Positions 42,139 through 51,556 of a DNA stretch of 64,000 nt are shown piece by piece. The notes beneath the pieces are model-generated. The model made no database searches. It was given only the letters and a program-made list of their open reading frames with translations, and was not told the DNA's origin. A program made the position numbers and the translations under genes. Source of the stretch: Paenibacillus sp. FSL K6-0276 (GTDB taxonomy: Bacteria > Bacillota > Bacilli > Paenibacillales > Paenibacillaceae); contig NZ_CP150276.1 in NCBI RefSeq assembly GCF_037977235.1, positions 2,604,001-2,668,000 of the forward strand, given 5' to 3'. The stretch's first letter is position 1. Each line of letters starts with the position of its first letter.

Positions 42139-42918
42139 TTAGCGGTATTTCCAGAGCTCGTCGTAACGAATTGCGCGAATCCCGTTCTGGGCAAAGTACT
42201 GCTTGAGCCGTTCGTCTTGGAACAGCCTGCGGTCGGCGTCTCTCTCCCTGGCGATTTGTTCGCCGGAATGCTGCGCGTTTCCGAACTTTAGGATTTCCTC
42301 ATCCATAAACGTAGGGTGCGTGACTAGGCGATAAATGCCGGGGTTGACGGATTCCAATGCTTGAATGACGTTCAATACGGGATCCTCTCCCAGGTCCGGC
42401 CCGTTATACCTGATATCTGTGCAAACATTTCGGTAAGACATCAGTCCTTCGCTTTCACACCAATCGTCGAATAGGTGAGTGAGCCGTTCATCGATTCGTT
42501 CGAAGCCCATATGCGTATCGGCGTAAAAAGGCTTGAAGCCCAGATTTCTGACCGCTTCCAGTTGAGCTTGCAATTCGGCCATCACTTCCGTGATTTCAAA
42601 TCCCGACGTCTTCCAATCCGCAGGAGACCGATGAAGAGTGCCGTCTTTGAGCACCAAGCTCGGAACCTGGTCCGGAGACAGTATCGGACCCCAGCGGAAG
42701 TGGTCCCACTCCGCATGTAGGGTACAATGAAGACCAATGCAAAATCCATCCTCTCGGGCAAAATGCTTCGCGGCGTCCTGTACCGCTATGCCGTTGGCCA
42801 TCAATGAACCATTGCGCAGCTGGCCGTTCTGCCATGCCTGGTGGATGGCTTTGTTGGCAGAATAGCTTCCTCCCAAATCGTCACCTTGCGTGATTAGGTA
42901 AATTTCTAGTTTTGCCAA
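42139..42918 (-). CDS. ChbG/HpnK-family (YdjC-like) carbohydrate deacetylase
   Basis: 259 aa from a TTG at 42918, 9 nt after GGAGG; a frame extension to 42972 has no site. The fold's motifs are present: ITQGDDLGGSYSANKAI with the metal Asp, GLHCTLHAEWD and DTHMGFERID supplying His ligands, and RLVTHPTFMDEE near the end. Family members remove acetyl groups from N-acetylated oligosaccharides such as chitobiose. It is divergent from the LacI gene and shares its operator. That suggests it handles sugars brought in by the adjacent transporter; this is inference. Confidence 0.9.
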   Translation of the reverse strand: MAKLEIYLITQGDDLGGSYSANKAIHQAWQNGQLRNGSLMANGIAVQDAAKHFAREDGFCIGLHCTLHAEWDHFRWGPILSPDQVPSLVLKDGTLHRSPADWKTSGFEITEVMAELQAQLEAVRNLGFKPFYADTHMGFERIDERLTHLFDDWCESEGLMSYRNVCTDIRYNGPDLGEDPVLNVIQALESVNPGIYRLVTHPTFMDEEILKFGNAQHSGEQIARERDADRRLFQDERLKQYFAQNGIRAIRYDELWKYR

Positions 42919-42979
42919 TCCGTTCAACCTCCGGTTATTTTGTCGTAAATGCGTCCATCCAAAAAGTGCCAATAAAGGA

Positions 42980-43008
42980 TTGCAATCGCTTTCACGAGAT
43001 GCTATATT
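42980..43008 (+). promoter_or_regulatory. Sigma-A-type promoter of the lacI-like gene
   Basis: TTGCAA (42980-42985) and TATATT (43003-43008) are 17 bp apart. A 14-bp palindromic operator starts 14 bp after the -10 box. Confidence 0.7.
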
Positions 43009-43021
43009 GATTGTAGCACTA

Positions 43022-43035
43022 CCAAAACGTTTTGG
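43022..43035. promoter_or_regulatory. LacI-type operator 1
   Basis: CCAAAACGTTTTGG is a perfect 14-bp palindrome with the central CG usual for LacI-family sites. It overlaps the start of the lacI transcript and lies between the divergent deacetylase and lacI genes. Confidence 0.85.
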
Positions 43036-43053
43036 AAAGTTTGAGGTTTTTAT

Positions 43054-44079
43054 ATGTCTCCCACAATCAAAGATATCGCCAAAGCGGCGGGCGTATCCAT
43101 TACAACCGTATCACGCGCGCTGAACGGCTACCCCGACGTCAATGAAAAAACAAGAAGCAGGATCAAGAAGCTGGCCGAAAAAATGTCCTACCATCCGAAT
43201 TCGCAGGCACAAAGTCTGGTACTGAAAAAAACGAATACGATCGGCGTCATCATATCGGAGCTTACGCGCGACAGCGTCAAAGCCGCTTTTTCGTTCGAGG
43301 TGCTGTGCGGCATTAGCGACCGGACCAGCGAACTGAATTACGATATCATTTTGTTCAGTACCAACCCTAACAAACAAATGAATAAAACCTATTCGGACCT
43401 TTGTCGGGAGCGCAATGTTGACGGCGTCATCCTGAAGGGTTTAAAGACGACCGATCCCTATTTAAGAGAGGTCATCGATCAATCATCGTTCCCCTCCGTG
43501 TTAATAGACATCCCTGTCGCTGGCGAGGGGGTCGGACACGTCACGACCGATAATGTAAGCGGAGTCAGGGATGCTATCCGGCATTTGATCCAGCTGGGAC
43601 ACCGTAACATTGCTTTCATCAATGGTTATAAAGAAGCGGCTATCTGTGCTGATCGCTTGTCAGGCTACATGCTGGGTTTGCAGGAGGCTGACATCGCCTA
43701 CGATGTCAGCAGAGTTGAAGACGGCCGCTTTTCGGAAGAGGGCGGGGCGGATGCCATTAGCAAAATCCTGTCGCGCCACCCCGAAACAACAGCCGTCGTT
43801 TGCTCTAGCGATATCATGGCGCTGGGTGTGATGAAAGAATTGGAGCAGATGGGCAGGGTAATACCTGATTCCATTTCGGTGATCGGCTTTGACGACATCT
43901 CAATAGCCTCCTACACCACGCCCAAACTGACCACTGTACGCCAGGAGAAATACGAGATGGGCTATCAAGCGGCGCAAATGCTCATCGACATGATAGAAGG
44001 GCGCAATGTCAAGCATAAAATCGTGCTTGACAACCAGCTCATTATCCGTGAAAGCGCGGATCGTTTGCAAAAAGGCTAA
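43054..44079 (+). CDS. LacI-family transcriptional repressor
   Basis: 341 aa, with GAGG 8 nt before the ATG. The DNA-binding head (TIKDIAKAAGVSITTVSRAL) and hinge helix (SQAQSLVLKKTNTIGVI) are standard. The effector domain has VLIDIPVAGEGVGHVTTDN, LGHRNIAFINGYKEA, VVCSSDIMALGVMKEL and ISVIGFDDISIASYTTPKLTTV. It should bind the two CCRAAACGTTTYGG palindromes in front of itself and of the transporter genes and release on a sugar ligand. Its terminator overlaps the stop. Confidence 0.95.
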   Translation: MSPTIKDIAKAAGVSITTVSRALNGYPDVNEKTRSRIKKLAEKMSYHPNSQAQSLVLKKTNTIGVIISELTRDSVKAAFSFEVLCGISDRTSELNYDIILFSTNPNKQMNKTYSDLCRERNVDGVILKGLKTTDPYLREVIDQSSFPSVLIDIPVAGEGVGHVTTDNVSGVRDAIRHLIQLGHRNIAFINGYKEAAICADRLSGYMLGLQEADIAYDVSRVEDGRFSEEGGADAISKILSRHPETTAVVCSSDIMALGVMKELEQMGRVIPDSISVIGFDDISIASYTTPKLTTVRQEKYEMGYQAAQMLIDMIEGRNVKHKIVLDNQLIIRESADRLQKG

Positions 44080-44092
44080 CGACCTTTTTGCA
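44066..44092 (+). terminator. Terminator overlapping the lacI stop
   Basis: TGCAAAAAGG pairs exactly with CCTTTTTGCA around a 7-nt loop holding the stop codon, then GCCTTTTT. Confidence 0.85.
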
Positions 44093-44100
44093 GCCTTTTT

Positions 44101-44114
44101 CCGAAACGTTTCGG
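44101..44114. promoter_or_regulatory. LacI-type operator 2
   Basis: CCGAAACGTTTCGG is a perfect 14-bp palindrome matching operator 1 in 12 of 14 bases, 85 bp upstream of the solute-binding gene. A hairpin (AAGGATTTCC/GGAAATCTTT) follows at about 44139-44161. Confidence 0.85.
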
Positions 44115-44198
44115 AAAACTTCGTCAGACACCGTTTTAAGGATTTCCTTCGGAAATCTTTAAATAAAAACTACTGACTAAAAGGGGAGAAATGGGCTT

Positions 44199-45575
44199 AT
44201 GAAGAGATTCAAAATCGTATCGATGCTGTGTTTGACCATGGCACTGGGTTTAACAGGATGTGGGTCCAACAACGGGGGAGGGAACGCATCGGGTACGCCA
44301 AGCTCGTCGGGGGAAAGCACCGACAAACCGGCGGAAACCGCTGTACAAGAAAAAGTTGTACTTAAAATTCCGCATTATAAGTCAGGTCAGAACGTAGGGG
44401 CAAAATTTTTCCTGCCGCAAGTAGAGCGCTTCAACACAAAGTATGCCGACAAATATGAAATTCAAATCGAAGAAGTGCCGAACGATGACTATAATGACAA
44501 AATCAAGCTTCTTTGGCAGCAAAAAGAGCTGCCAGCACTCATCGAAAAAGGAGCCAATGAGCTTGTCGAGACTCTGATCGAGAAAGACGAGATTTACGAT
44601 CTGAAGCCATTTTTGGATTCGAAGCCGGAATTGAAAGCAACTCTGATCGAGGATTCCGTCGCATTCAATACAAGAAATGGTAAGATTTACACCATGCCGT
44701 CTTCCGTAGTTCGTCCGATCGGCTTGTTCTACAATAAAGAAATGTTTGCAGATGCGGGAATTACGAAACCAATCGCGCAAATGAATTTCGAAGAATTCGA
44801 TCAGGCGCTCAAAGCACTTAAGGACAAAGGCATCACACCGCTTTCCCTAATGACAGGGGAAAACGCCTGGACCACGATGCTTCTTGCATCCGCTTTCATG
44901 GCTAACGAGCCAGGAGCTGAAGAAGTGCTGAAGAGCAACCGCGCAGACAAGGAATTCGATTATACGAGCCAGATGTGGGTCAAGGCATTCGGTGAAGTAC
45001 AAAAATGGCTCAAGGAATACACGACGGACAATGCGCTCGGCGCCGCTTACGCCGATTCCGCCAACAACTTCCTGAACGAAAAAACGGCGATTATCGCGAA
45101 CGGGACTTGGATGGTCGGCGACTTCTCGGATACGACGAAAGCGCCGGAAGGCTTTGACAAGAAGGTCGGCGTTTCTCTGTATCCCGGCGGCATTGGGCTG
45201 GCCACGACAGCCGAGTACTCTTGGTGGATTCCGAAAGGGCTGAAGCAGGAGGAGACGGAAGCGGCGCTTGCGTTCATCGAATTCATCCGTTCTCCTGAGG
45301 AAATCGAAGCATATATGGTTGCCGAAGGCGGGCAAGCTCCTAATATTCAGACTTCCGCCGAGTTCACTTCCAAGCTGAATCCGATTTTGGCCGAGATGAA
45401 CCGGTCCGTGACCAGTGATCTGAAGATGATCGCTCAATCCATGGCGGATGTGTGGCCGGATCAGATTTCGTCCAAAGAGTTTAGCGGTTATCTACCGCTG
45501 CTGGCACAAGACAAAATGACGCCGGAGCAATTCGCCGAACATTTAACGAAGAAAGCGCAACAATTCAAAAAATAA
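44199..45575 (+). CDS. Sugar ABC transporter solute-binding lipoprotein
   Basis: 458 aa, with GGGGAG upstream. The signal peptide ends in a lipobox (ALGLTGC, Cys at about residue 21), then a Gly/Ser-rich linker. The rest is a type 1 extracellular binding protein: VVLKIPHYKSGQ, NDKIKLLWQQKELPALIEKG, YTMPSSVVRPIGLFYNKEMF, AIIANGTWMVGDF, and STAEYSWWIPKGL-type motifs. It captures an oligosaccharide for the two permeases downstream. A G+C-rich hairpin between this gene and the permeases may stabilise its part of the transcript. No ATPase gene is adjacent, so a shared MsmK-type ATPase is likely. Confidence 0.94.
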   Translation: MKRFKIVSMLCLTMALGLTGCGSNNGGGNASGTPSSSGESTDKPAETAVQEKVVLKIPHYKSGQNVGAKFFLPQVERFNTKYADKYEIQIEEVPNDDYNDKIKLLWQQKELPALIEKGANELVETLIEKDEIYDLKPFLDSKPELKATLIEDSVAFNTRNGKIYTMPSSVVRPIGLFYNKEMFADAGITKPIAQMNFEEFDQALKALKDKGITPLSLMTGENAWTTMLLASAFMANEPGAEEVLKSNRADKEFDYTSQMWVKAFGEVQKWLKEYTTDNALGAAYADSANNFLNEKTAIIANGTWMVGDFSDTTKAPEGFDKKVGVSLYPGGIGLATTAEYSWWIPKGLKQEETEAALAFIEFIRSPEEIEAYMVAEGGQAPNIQTSAEFTSKLNPILAEMNRSVTSDLKMIAQSMADVWPDQISSKEFSGYLPLLAQDKMTPEQFAEHLTKKAQQFKK

Positions 45576-45586
45576 GCCGCAACGGA

Positions 45587-45616
45587 TGAGCCCTCCACTC
45601 GCAGTGAGAGGGCTCA
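45587..45616 (+). terminator. Intra-operon hairpin between binding protein and permeases
   Basis: TGAGCCCTC pairs exactly with GAGGGCTCA. No T run follows, so it is more likely a stabilising or partial terminator hairpin that raises binding-protein output. Confidence 0.6.
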
Positions 45617-45638
45617 TTGCAGAAAAAGAGGTGAAAGA

Positions 45639-46514
45639 ATGAAAATCAAGTGGTTGAATGTATGGATTGCGGCGTTCTTGGCGCCAACGGTTCTCGTGCT
45701 GGCTTTGTTTTACATCGTCCCGATTGGAACGGTGCTCGTGACGGGATTTATGGAGTGGGATGGTCTACGCGCCCCCCAATTTAACGGTTTAGATAATTAT
45801 ATCCATCTCATTACGTATGACAACACCTTTTTCATTGCCTTGCGTAATATTCTGCTGTGGTCGCTTATGGCGGCTACGCTGCACGTCGGATTCGGCACAC
45901 TGGTTGCGTTTGTATTGTACAAGAAACATATCGGATGGAGATTCGTTCGGGGCGTGTTCATGGTGCCGATGGTCATCTCCGCCGCTGCTTGGGCGATCAT
46001 TTACAAACTGTTCTTCAACGATGAAATCGGCATTTTGAACCATATGATCAGAAGCATCGGCTTTTCGGATTTTCATGTCAATTGGTTTTTCGATTCCCCT
46101 GCGTCTTTTTTCGCTATTACGCTCACTTGGTTGTTTTATGCCGTGTACGTTACCTTGATCGTCTATAACGATTTGATGGCCATTCCCAAGGAAGTTCATG
46201 AAGCTGCGCTGTTGGACGGAGCGAGCGAGTGGGGTATGATCCGGCACATAAACCTGCCGCTTGTCAAAAAAGCGATCGGAACAGGCATCATATTGTCTGT
46301 CACTGCGCGGATCGCCGGCTTCGAGGAAGTGGCACTTACCTCCCGAGGAGGGCCGGGCAACGATACCTATAACATAACGCTGATGCTCTATGACGGCATC
46401 GTTAATTACAACTATGGTTACGCCAACGCGGCAGCGACGATCATGATTCTGCTTGGCATCCTGGTCCTTCTGCTGATCAACAGGGTGTTCAAGATGAACG
46501 AGAGTACTTATTGA
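45639..46514 (+). CDS. Sugar ABC transporter permease (MalF/UgpA type)
   Basis: 291 aa after an AGAGGTGAAAGA site. Six membrane helices are visible, from IAAFLAPTVLVLALFYIVPI to ATIMILLGILVLLLINRVF. The EAA loop that docks the ATPase reads EAALLDGASEWGMIRHINLP. It forms a heterodimer with the next gene's product in the membrane. It belongs to the carbohydrate cluster governed by the LacI-type regulator. Confidence 0.95.
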   Translation: MKIKWLNVWIAAFLAPTVLVLALFYIVPIGTVLVTGFMEWDGLRAPQFNGLDNYIHLITYDNTFFIALRNILLWSLMAATLHVGFGTLVAFVLYKKHIGWRFVRGVFMVPMVISAAAWAIIYKLFFNDEIGILNHMIRSIGFSDFHVNWFFDSPASFFAITLTWLFYAVYVTLIVYNDLMAIPKEVHEAALLDGASEWGMIRHINLPLVKKAIGTGIILSVTARIAGFEEVALTSRGGPGNDTYNITLMLYDGIVNYNYGYANAAATIMILLGILVLLLINRVFKMNESTY

Positions 46515-46527
46515 GGGGGGTGTAAAA

Positions 46528-47364
46528 GTGATAATAAACATCCGAAAATGGCCTGAACTCATTGTCTCTTACAGCGTCATGACGTTTACGGTCTTGGTGT
46601 CGATATTCCCGATTGTATGGATTCTGTTGTCTTCCTTCAAATCAAACAAAGAAATATTGAATGATCCTTTTTCGCTGCCGAAAAAAATCGACTTTCAAGC
46701 GTACATGGATGTTTTCACACAGTACAACTTTTTGGGTTACTTTATGAATTCTATGTTCATTGCGATAGCCTCGACTTTGATTGCGCTGTTCATTTACACG
46801 ATGGCCGGTTATATTTTCGGGAAATTCAATTTTCGCGGCAAATCGTTCCTATTTATCCTTTGTACCATTACGTTGCTGATCCCGGGATACGCCCGCGCAC
46901 AGCCTATCTTCACGATCATCATGAATCTCGATCTCTATGATACGAAGGCCGCATTGATCCTCGTGTATGCGTCGTTCGGAATGGCTCTGGCATTGTTCAT
47001 CCTGCGGTTATCGTTTATCGCAATTCCCAAAGATCTTGACGAATCAGCTTTAATCGACGGCGCGGGCTTCTGGCGAATTTTCTGGAACGTGAATATGCCG
47101 TTGGCCAAATCGGGCATATCGACAGCCGGCATTTTAATGTTCTTGAACAATTGGAATGAATACTTCTACGCGCTGATATTGACGACCAGTGAGAAGAACA
47201 GAACGTTGCCGGTGGCACTGGAATTTTTTAACGAGGCGTTCTCCTATAATTATACAAGAATGTTCGCTGCGCTAATGATGGTGATTCTCCCGGGGATTTT
47301 GATTTACGTGCTTGTTCAGGAGCAAGTGCAGCAAAGCGTGGCTTCTTCCGGGGTTAAAGGATAG
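46528..47364 (+). CDS. Sugar ABC transporter permease (MalG type)
   Basis: 278 aa from a GTG at 46528, after GGGGGGTGT. Six helices; the second hydrophobic part opens FMNSMFIAIASTLIALFIYT. The EAA loop is ESALIDGAGFWRIFWNVNMP, followed by SGISTAGILMFLNNWNEYFYA, a MalG-type signature. It pairs with the MalF-type permease 14 nt upstream. A GDE-type glycosidase gene starts 27 nt downstream. Confidence 0.95.
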   Translation: MIINIRKWPELIVSYSVMTFTVLVSIFPIVWILLSSFKSNKEILNDPFSLPKKIDFQAYMDVFTQYNFLGYFMNSMFIAIASTLIALFIYTMAGYIFGKFNFRGKSFLFILCTITLLIPGYARAQPIFTIIMNLDLYDTKAALILVYASFGMALALFILRLSFIAIPKDLDESALIDGAGFWRIFWNVNMPLAKSGISTAGILMFLNNWNEYFYALILTTSEKNRTLPVALEFFNEAFSYNYTRMFAALMMVILPGILIYVLVQEQVQQSVASSGVKG

Positions 47365-47390
47365 TTAACGAAAATGAACGAGGTGTAGCA

Positions 47391-49508
47391 GTGGCATACA
47401 GCGTAATCAAAGAAAACGATTTGTTTCTCATAACGGATTTGTCCGGCGATATATCGACCGATTCCAAGGAAGGCTTCGGTTTATATACGAAAGATACGCG
47501 GTTTCTCAGCCGCTTGGCATTGACCGTCAACGGGTCAAAGCCGATCGTGCTTGCTTCTGAGGTTGACCGGAACTATGTCTCGAATATCGTACTTACGAAC
47601 CCCGATATCAAAAATGGAGAAAAGCTATGGCGCGAATCTGTAGAGATCGTGCGAACGCGATTTATCTATAAGGGCATTCTCTATGAAACGATTGGCGCGA
47701 CCAACTTCAACCCGCAAAGCCAACGTGTCAGCATCGATCTGGAGATCGATGCCGATTTCCAAGATATGTTTGTTATTCGCGGATTTCAAGACGGCCAGGT
47801 CGGACAGAAGACAAGGGCCCGGCAGCTGGCGTCGGGGTTTTCGATCGATTACGGCGGGGTGGACGATGTGAAGCGGTCGCTGCTCGTCGAGTGGATAGAG
47901 GCGCCTGCCCATGTTGTCGTTTCGAATGACGGAGCGGGGATTACCTATCAATTGGATTTAGAAGCGGGGCAATCGACGTCGATAAATCTGTTCTTTGTCC
48001 CTGTCATCGACGATGTCTACCCCGAGCGCCATACGCATGCTGCCGCCATTCAAGAACTGCAGCGCTCGTATGCGAATTGGGAGCAAACTTCGACATGGGT
48101 GAGCAGCAATCATCCGTTTTTCGATCGCCTCTATCGGCGCGGTTTGTCGGATATTAGGGCACTGCTCACGGATCTCGGTTTCGGCTTGTTTCCCGTGGCT
48201 GGCTTGCCGTGGTATGCCGTACCGTTCGGACGTGACAGCCTGATCACAGCCTTGCAGCTGCTGCCCGTTCATCCCGAAATCGCCAAGGGCACGATTATGA
48301 CGATGGCACGATATCAAGGGGAAAAGTCGGATAGCTGGCGCGACGAGCAGCCGGGAAAAATAATGCACGAGCTGCGCGATGGCGAGCTAGCGAATACAAA
48401 CCAGGTGCCGTTTAAACCGTATTATGGTACGGTTGACGCAACGCCGCTGTTTCTGATCCTGATCGGTGAATATGTCAAATGGACCGACGATATGGTGTTG
48501 TTTGAAGAGATGATACCCAACATCAAGCGGGCGCTGGAATGGATCGATGCTTGCGGCGATTTGGATGAAAGCGGCTTTGTGACATATAACACAAAATCCG
48601 CCAAAGGTATTACAAATCAAGGGTGGAAGGACTCGTCCAATTCCGTTATACATCGTAACGGAGAATATGCGAAAGCCCCGATCGCCCTCGCCGAAGTGCA
48701 AGGTTATGTCTATCAAGCCAAGACAACGATTGCAGAGCTCCTCCGCACGATGAAGCCGTATTCGAACGATTACAAAATGATCGCTTGGTCCAGTAATCTT
48801 ATCGCTGAAGCCGAAGAACTGGCGAAGTTGTTTGAGAAGGGATTCTGGGTAGAAAGCGACCAATTTTATGCTCTGGCGCTCGATGGCGACAGAAAACAAG
48901 TTGAAACTGTTACTTCGAATCCCGGACACCTCCTCATGTCAGGCATTCTGAAACCGCATAGGGCTGAAGCAGTCGCCGACAAGTTGGTATCCAAGGAATT
49001 GTTCAGCGGTTACGGGATTCGGACGATGGCAGAGGGGGAGAAAGGCTACAATCCGATCAGCTATCATAACGGAAGCGTTTGGCCGCACGATAACTCGCTG
49101 TGTCTTATGGGACTGAATCACGAAGGCTTCCACAAGGAAGCGTTAACCGTTATGGAAGGCTTGCTTGCCGCCGGTGATAGCTTTGAAAATCATCGTCTGC
49201 CAGAACTGTTCTGCGGTTATACCGCGGATAAGGGCGCGCCACTTCGTTATCCGGTCGCATGCTCCCCTCAGGCGTGGGCGGCTGCTACACCGTTCGTGTT
49301 TATTGAAGTGATGCTCGGCATGCGGCTTGATTATACGATACGGCAAATATCGCTTCATCCCGTGTTGCCGGTAGGAATGGATTTGCTCTCCGTTCGCAGT
49401 CTTCGTCTCGGTAGCGGGATGCTGGATGTGGACGTTAAACGCCGCAACGAAACTTGTGCTTATCACATCTTGGCGAATACGACAGGTTGGACAATCGGTT
49501 CGCATTAA
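47391..49508 (+). CDS. Amylo-alpha-1,6-glucosidase/GDE-type glycosidase
   Basis: 705 aa from a GTG at 47391, after CGAGGTG. The N-terminal 200 residues are a GDE_N-type beta domain (LFLITDLSGDISTD, GLYTKDTRFLSRLALTVNG). The (alpha/alpha)6 barrel follows with GLPWYAVPFGRDSLITALQ, the family hallmark, and YNPISYHNGSVWPHDNSL holding the likely catalytic region. No signal peptide is present, so it acts in the cytoplasm on the imported sugar, probably an alpha-glucan or related oligosaccharide. It is the last gene of the transporter operon. Confidence 0.92.
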   Translation: MAYSVIKENDLFLITDLSGDISTDSKEGFGLYTKDTRFLSRLALTVNGSKPIVLASEVDRNYVSNIVLTNPDIKNGEKLWRESVEIVRTRFIYKGILYETIGATNFNPQSQRVSIDLEIDADFQDMFVIRGFQDGQVGQKTRARQLASGFSIDYGGVDDVKRSLLVEWIEAPAHVVVSNDGAGITYQLDLEAGQSTSINLFFVPVIDDVYPERHTHAAAIQELQRSYANWEQTSTWVSSNHPFFDRLYRRGLSDIRALLTDLGFGLFPVAGLPWYAVPFGRDSLITALQLLPVHPEIAKGTIMTMARYQGEKSDSWRDEQPGKIMHELRDGELANTNQVPFKPYYGTVDATPLFLILIGEYVKWTDDMVLFEEMIPNIKRALEWIDACGDLDESGFVTYNTKSAKGITNQGWKDSSNSVIHRNGEYAKAPIALAEVQGYVYQAKTTIAELLRTMKPYSNDYKMIAWSSNLIAEAEELAKLFEKGFWVESDQFYALALDGDRKQVETVTSNPGHLLMSGILKPHRAEAVADKLVSKELFSGYGIRTMAEGEKGYNPISYHNGSVWPHDNSLCLMGLNHEGFHKEALTVMEGLLAAGDSFENHRLPELFCGYTADKGAPLRYPVACSPQAWAAATPFVFIEVMLGMRLDYTIRQISLHPVLPVGMDLLSVRSLRLGSGMLDVDVKRRNETCAYHILANTTGWTIGSH

Positions 49509-49593
49509 AGAACGAAGTATTGAAGGTATGCAGATCGTCGACTAGTGTTTGAAGTGCACTCCGTCAAGTAGTCAGTACCAATCATAAAAGACG

Positions 49594-49635
49594 GCTAAGC
49601 GGCCTTGGTCCATGGGACTGAGGCCGCGCTCAGTT
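49594..49635 (+). terminator. Hairpin after the glycosidase gene
   Basis: GCGGCCTTGGTCC...GGACTGAGGCCGC forms a G+C-rich stem near 49599-49627. Only a short T stretch follows, so termination is likely but not certain. Confidence 0.6.
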
Positions 49636-49689
49636 TGTACGAATATGATCTTTCTAATATGCTTGTTACTGGCTTGAGTCTGTTGATCC

Positions 49690-50826
49690 CTCTAACCTAA
49701 GAGCTACATGTGTGAAATTATGCAAAAAAGGAGCAATCTGGGACGCTGATCTCCAGGTTGCTCCTATTTCTGATGCCAATCTTAAGGCTTTGAATATTTC
49801 TAAAAATGTTATTATTCTGGAGATAGGTAGAACAGTGTAGGGTTCAAGTACAGCGTTTTGTTCTTCCGCCAAAGACTCTAGTACACCGAGAAAGAACTTG
49901 GTCTTTGCAATATAGCGGGTGATAATTTGGTGGGCCATATGAGTATGGAAGTGGCTCTCGCCGAATAATCGGCCACAGTAGATTTCATCTCCGTAATAAA
50001 ATATACGATCATGGGGGATAAGTACGCGGTCAAATATAACAAGCGTATCCATTTCTTCATATCTTGAACTTAAGGGATGGTCGTAAGTAGATCTCATCTC
50101 CGTAGCTTTCGCGGCAAAAAAAAGTCATCCCAGGCAGATCATTGGGTACTGCAAAAGCAAACGCAAAGGGATTATCATCATCCACAAGTGATGGTGAAGG
50201 AGTAGGGAAAACAAGCATTTCATCGCATGTAGCCCCTTGTTTTGCCATCATAAAAGCACCGGTTACAATCATCCCTTCATCATTGATTTCTACGACTTTA
50301 GCAGCAATAGAATCTTCTGTAGCATCAATCTGACCGGATATATTACTTGCTTGAGGCTGGATGAATGCATGGGATAATGTTATGTCATGATCTCGACAGT
50401 AAGCGTAGTAATTCCTGAGGTTCTCAGCATATTTCGGATTAAGGTCCTCAAGGATATCGGCAGCTGTGAATAGAGACATGATGGCCGTATTCATATAATC
50501 AGGAGAACGTCCTAAAAACCCATGATGTCTATTGGACCAGAGTTCAATCATTCTTCTCCGGCGTTGTAAATCTTCAGCATTTTTGGGAGGAAGAAAAGAT
50601 AGACCAACTGGCTCTCCAGTATCAGGTGAAGGATAGGTCTATGCGTTAAATAACGCTCATCACACTGCATATTATACATTTCGGCTTGTGTTTGTATGAG
50701 ACTTTGAAATGCAGGATGTTTGGATAAAGGCCCTTCGATACGCGTTCCTTTATACCAGATATTGATATTTTGCCGGTCGATTCGTTCGATGTATTGATTA
50801 CCCGTTTTAATAGGCACACGTTCCAC
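49690..50826 (-). pseudogene. Decayed HpaB-type 4-hydroxyphenylacetate 3-monooxygenase
   Basis: The minus strand opens MERVPIKTGNQYIERIDRQN and IWYKGTRIEGPLSKHPAFQ, the family start. A 1-nt shift near 50640 moves the frame to TGEPVGLSFLPPKNAEDLQR, then RRRMIELWSNRHHGFLGRSP. Another shift near 50095 precedes STYDHPLSSRYEEMDTLVIF, the FAD-binding area. After LGVLESLAEEQNAV the helical end is collapsed (ITFLEIFKALRLASEIG is the last recognisable part), so the gene is also truncated. The intact enzyme, about 480 residues, hydroxylates phenolics with FADH2. It is non-functional here. Confidence 0.9.
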
Positions 50827-51011
50827 CTCTTTGGAGAGCAGTTTTGACTAATAAAGACGTATTATTGCTAATAATGTACGTAACCACGATTCCCCCTGTA
50901 CATTGTCCATATATCGAGTGTTGTAAGGAGCTTCACTGTTCGAAGGTCTTATATTCGCGCAAGGTTGGATAGGCAATTACGCTTGAGCGTCAGCAGTGGC
51001 TGGTGGTCATG
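50827..51011. other. Intergenic stretch between HpaB remnant and PilZ gene
   Basis: Nothing coding is supported. The first part would have held the HpaB promoter; a terminator-like hairpin follows at 51012. Confidence 0.5.
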
Positions 51012-51057
51012 CAAAAAGGCCGCAAGCATATATTGCATATACTTGCGACCTTTTTAT
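51012..51057. terminator. Terminator-like hairpin downstream of the PilZ gene
   Basis: AAAAAGGCCGCAAG pairs with CTTGCGACCTTTTT around an ATATTGCATAT loop region. Flanking A and T runs suit either strand; it lies 120 bp past the PilZ stop. Confidence 0.7.
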
Positions 51058-51178
51058 TGTGTTAGCTACTTAGAGGATTAGTGGCTGATGATTCGTTTAA
51101 TTCGAAAATGTCCAAAGTCCGGTGATAAGCAGTTATTTCTGCTCACCTACTTTTTTGTTTCTACGATATATGGTGGAC

Positions 51179-51556
51179 TTACAAGACCATGATCTTTTGT
51201 TCGCCTGCAAGCATTCTTAGTTCTCTAGGGAGCAGATCACGATCAGCTTCAGCGATGTCTAACCGAACGCCATAATAGTTCTTGTCAGAATCTTCTTTAC
51301 CCCAAAGTAGGGTACCTTCTATGTATAATGGTTCTTCGTTAAGCACAATATTCATCCCGACTCTAATATGATTGGTTTCCACATGGAGCTGAAGCGGTAC
51401 CGCTAGACGGCAACCTGAACGGCTGATGTCATACAGCAATGCACTGACGGGTTTCGAGGGAGTTGGGTGTCCATTAATACTAAGTATATGAAATTCAAAT
51501 GAGATAGGCTCTTTTAGCACATAGCGAAAGGGTTCTTTTCTACGATTTAGCGACAT
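51179..51556 (-). CDS. PilZ-domain protein
   Basis: 125 aa from the ATG at 51556, after TAGGAGGAAAC. The N-terminal Arg cluster (NRRKEPFRY, giving R-x3-R) and DISRSGCRLAVP (D-x-S-x-x-G) are the cyclic-di-GMP-binding motifs, both apparently intact. The body is a six-strand barrel pattern ending LPRELRMLAGEQKIM. A single-domain PilZ protein usually relays cyclic-di-GMP level to motility or surface machinery by binding a partner. No partner gene adjoins it. Confidence 0.85.
   Translation of the reverse strand: MSLNRRKEPFRYVLKEPISFEFHILSINGHPTPSKPVSALLYDISRSGCRLAVPLQLHVETNHIRVGMNIVLNEEPLYIEGTLLWGKEDSDKNYYGVRLDIAEADRDLLPRELRMLAGEQKIMVL

Noticed and set aside
41661-42194. 177-codon minus-strand frame beside the deacetylase gene
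   Set aside because: It overlaps the end of the deacetylase gene, has no ribosome site, and its composition does not look like a folded protein; a different frame nearby shows the tail of a decayed gene instead.
45789-46562. 257-codon frame antisense to the MalF-type permease gene
   Set aside because: It is the mirror of an unmistakable permease, has no ribosome site and a His/Asp/Arg-rich composition typical of antisense frames in G+C-richer genes.
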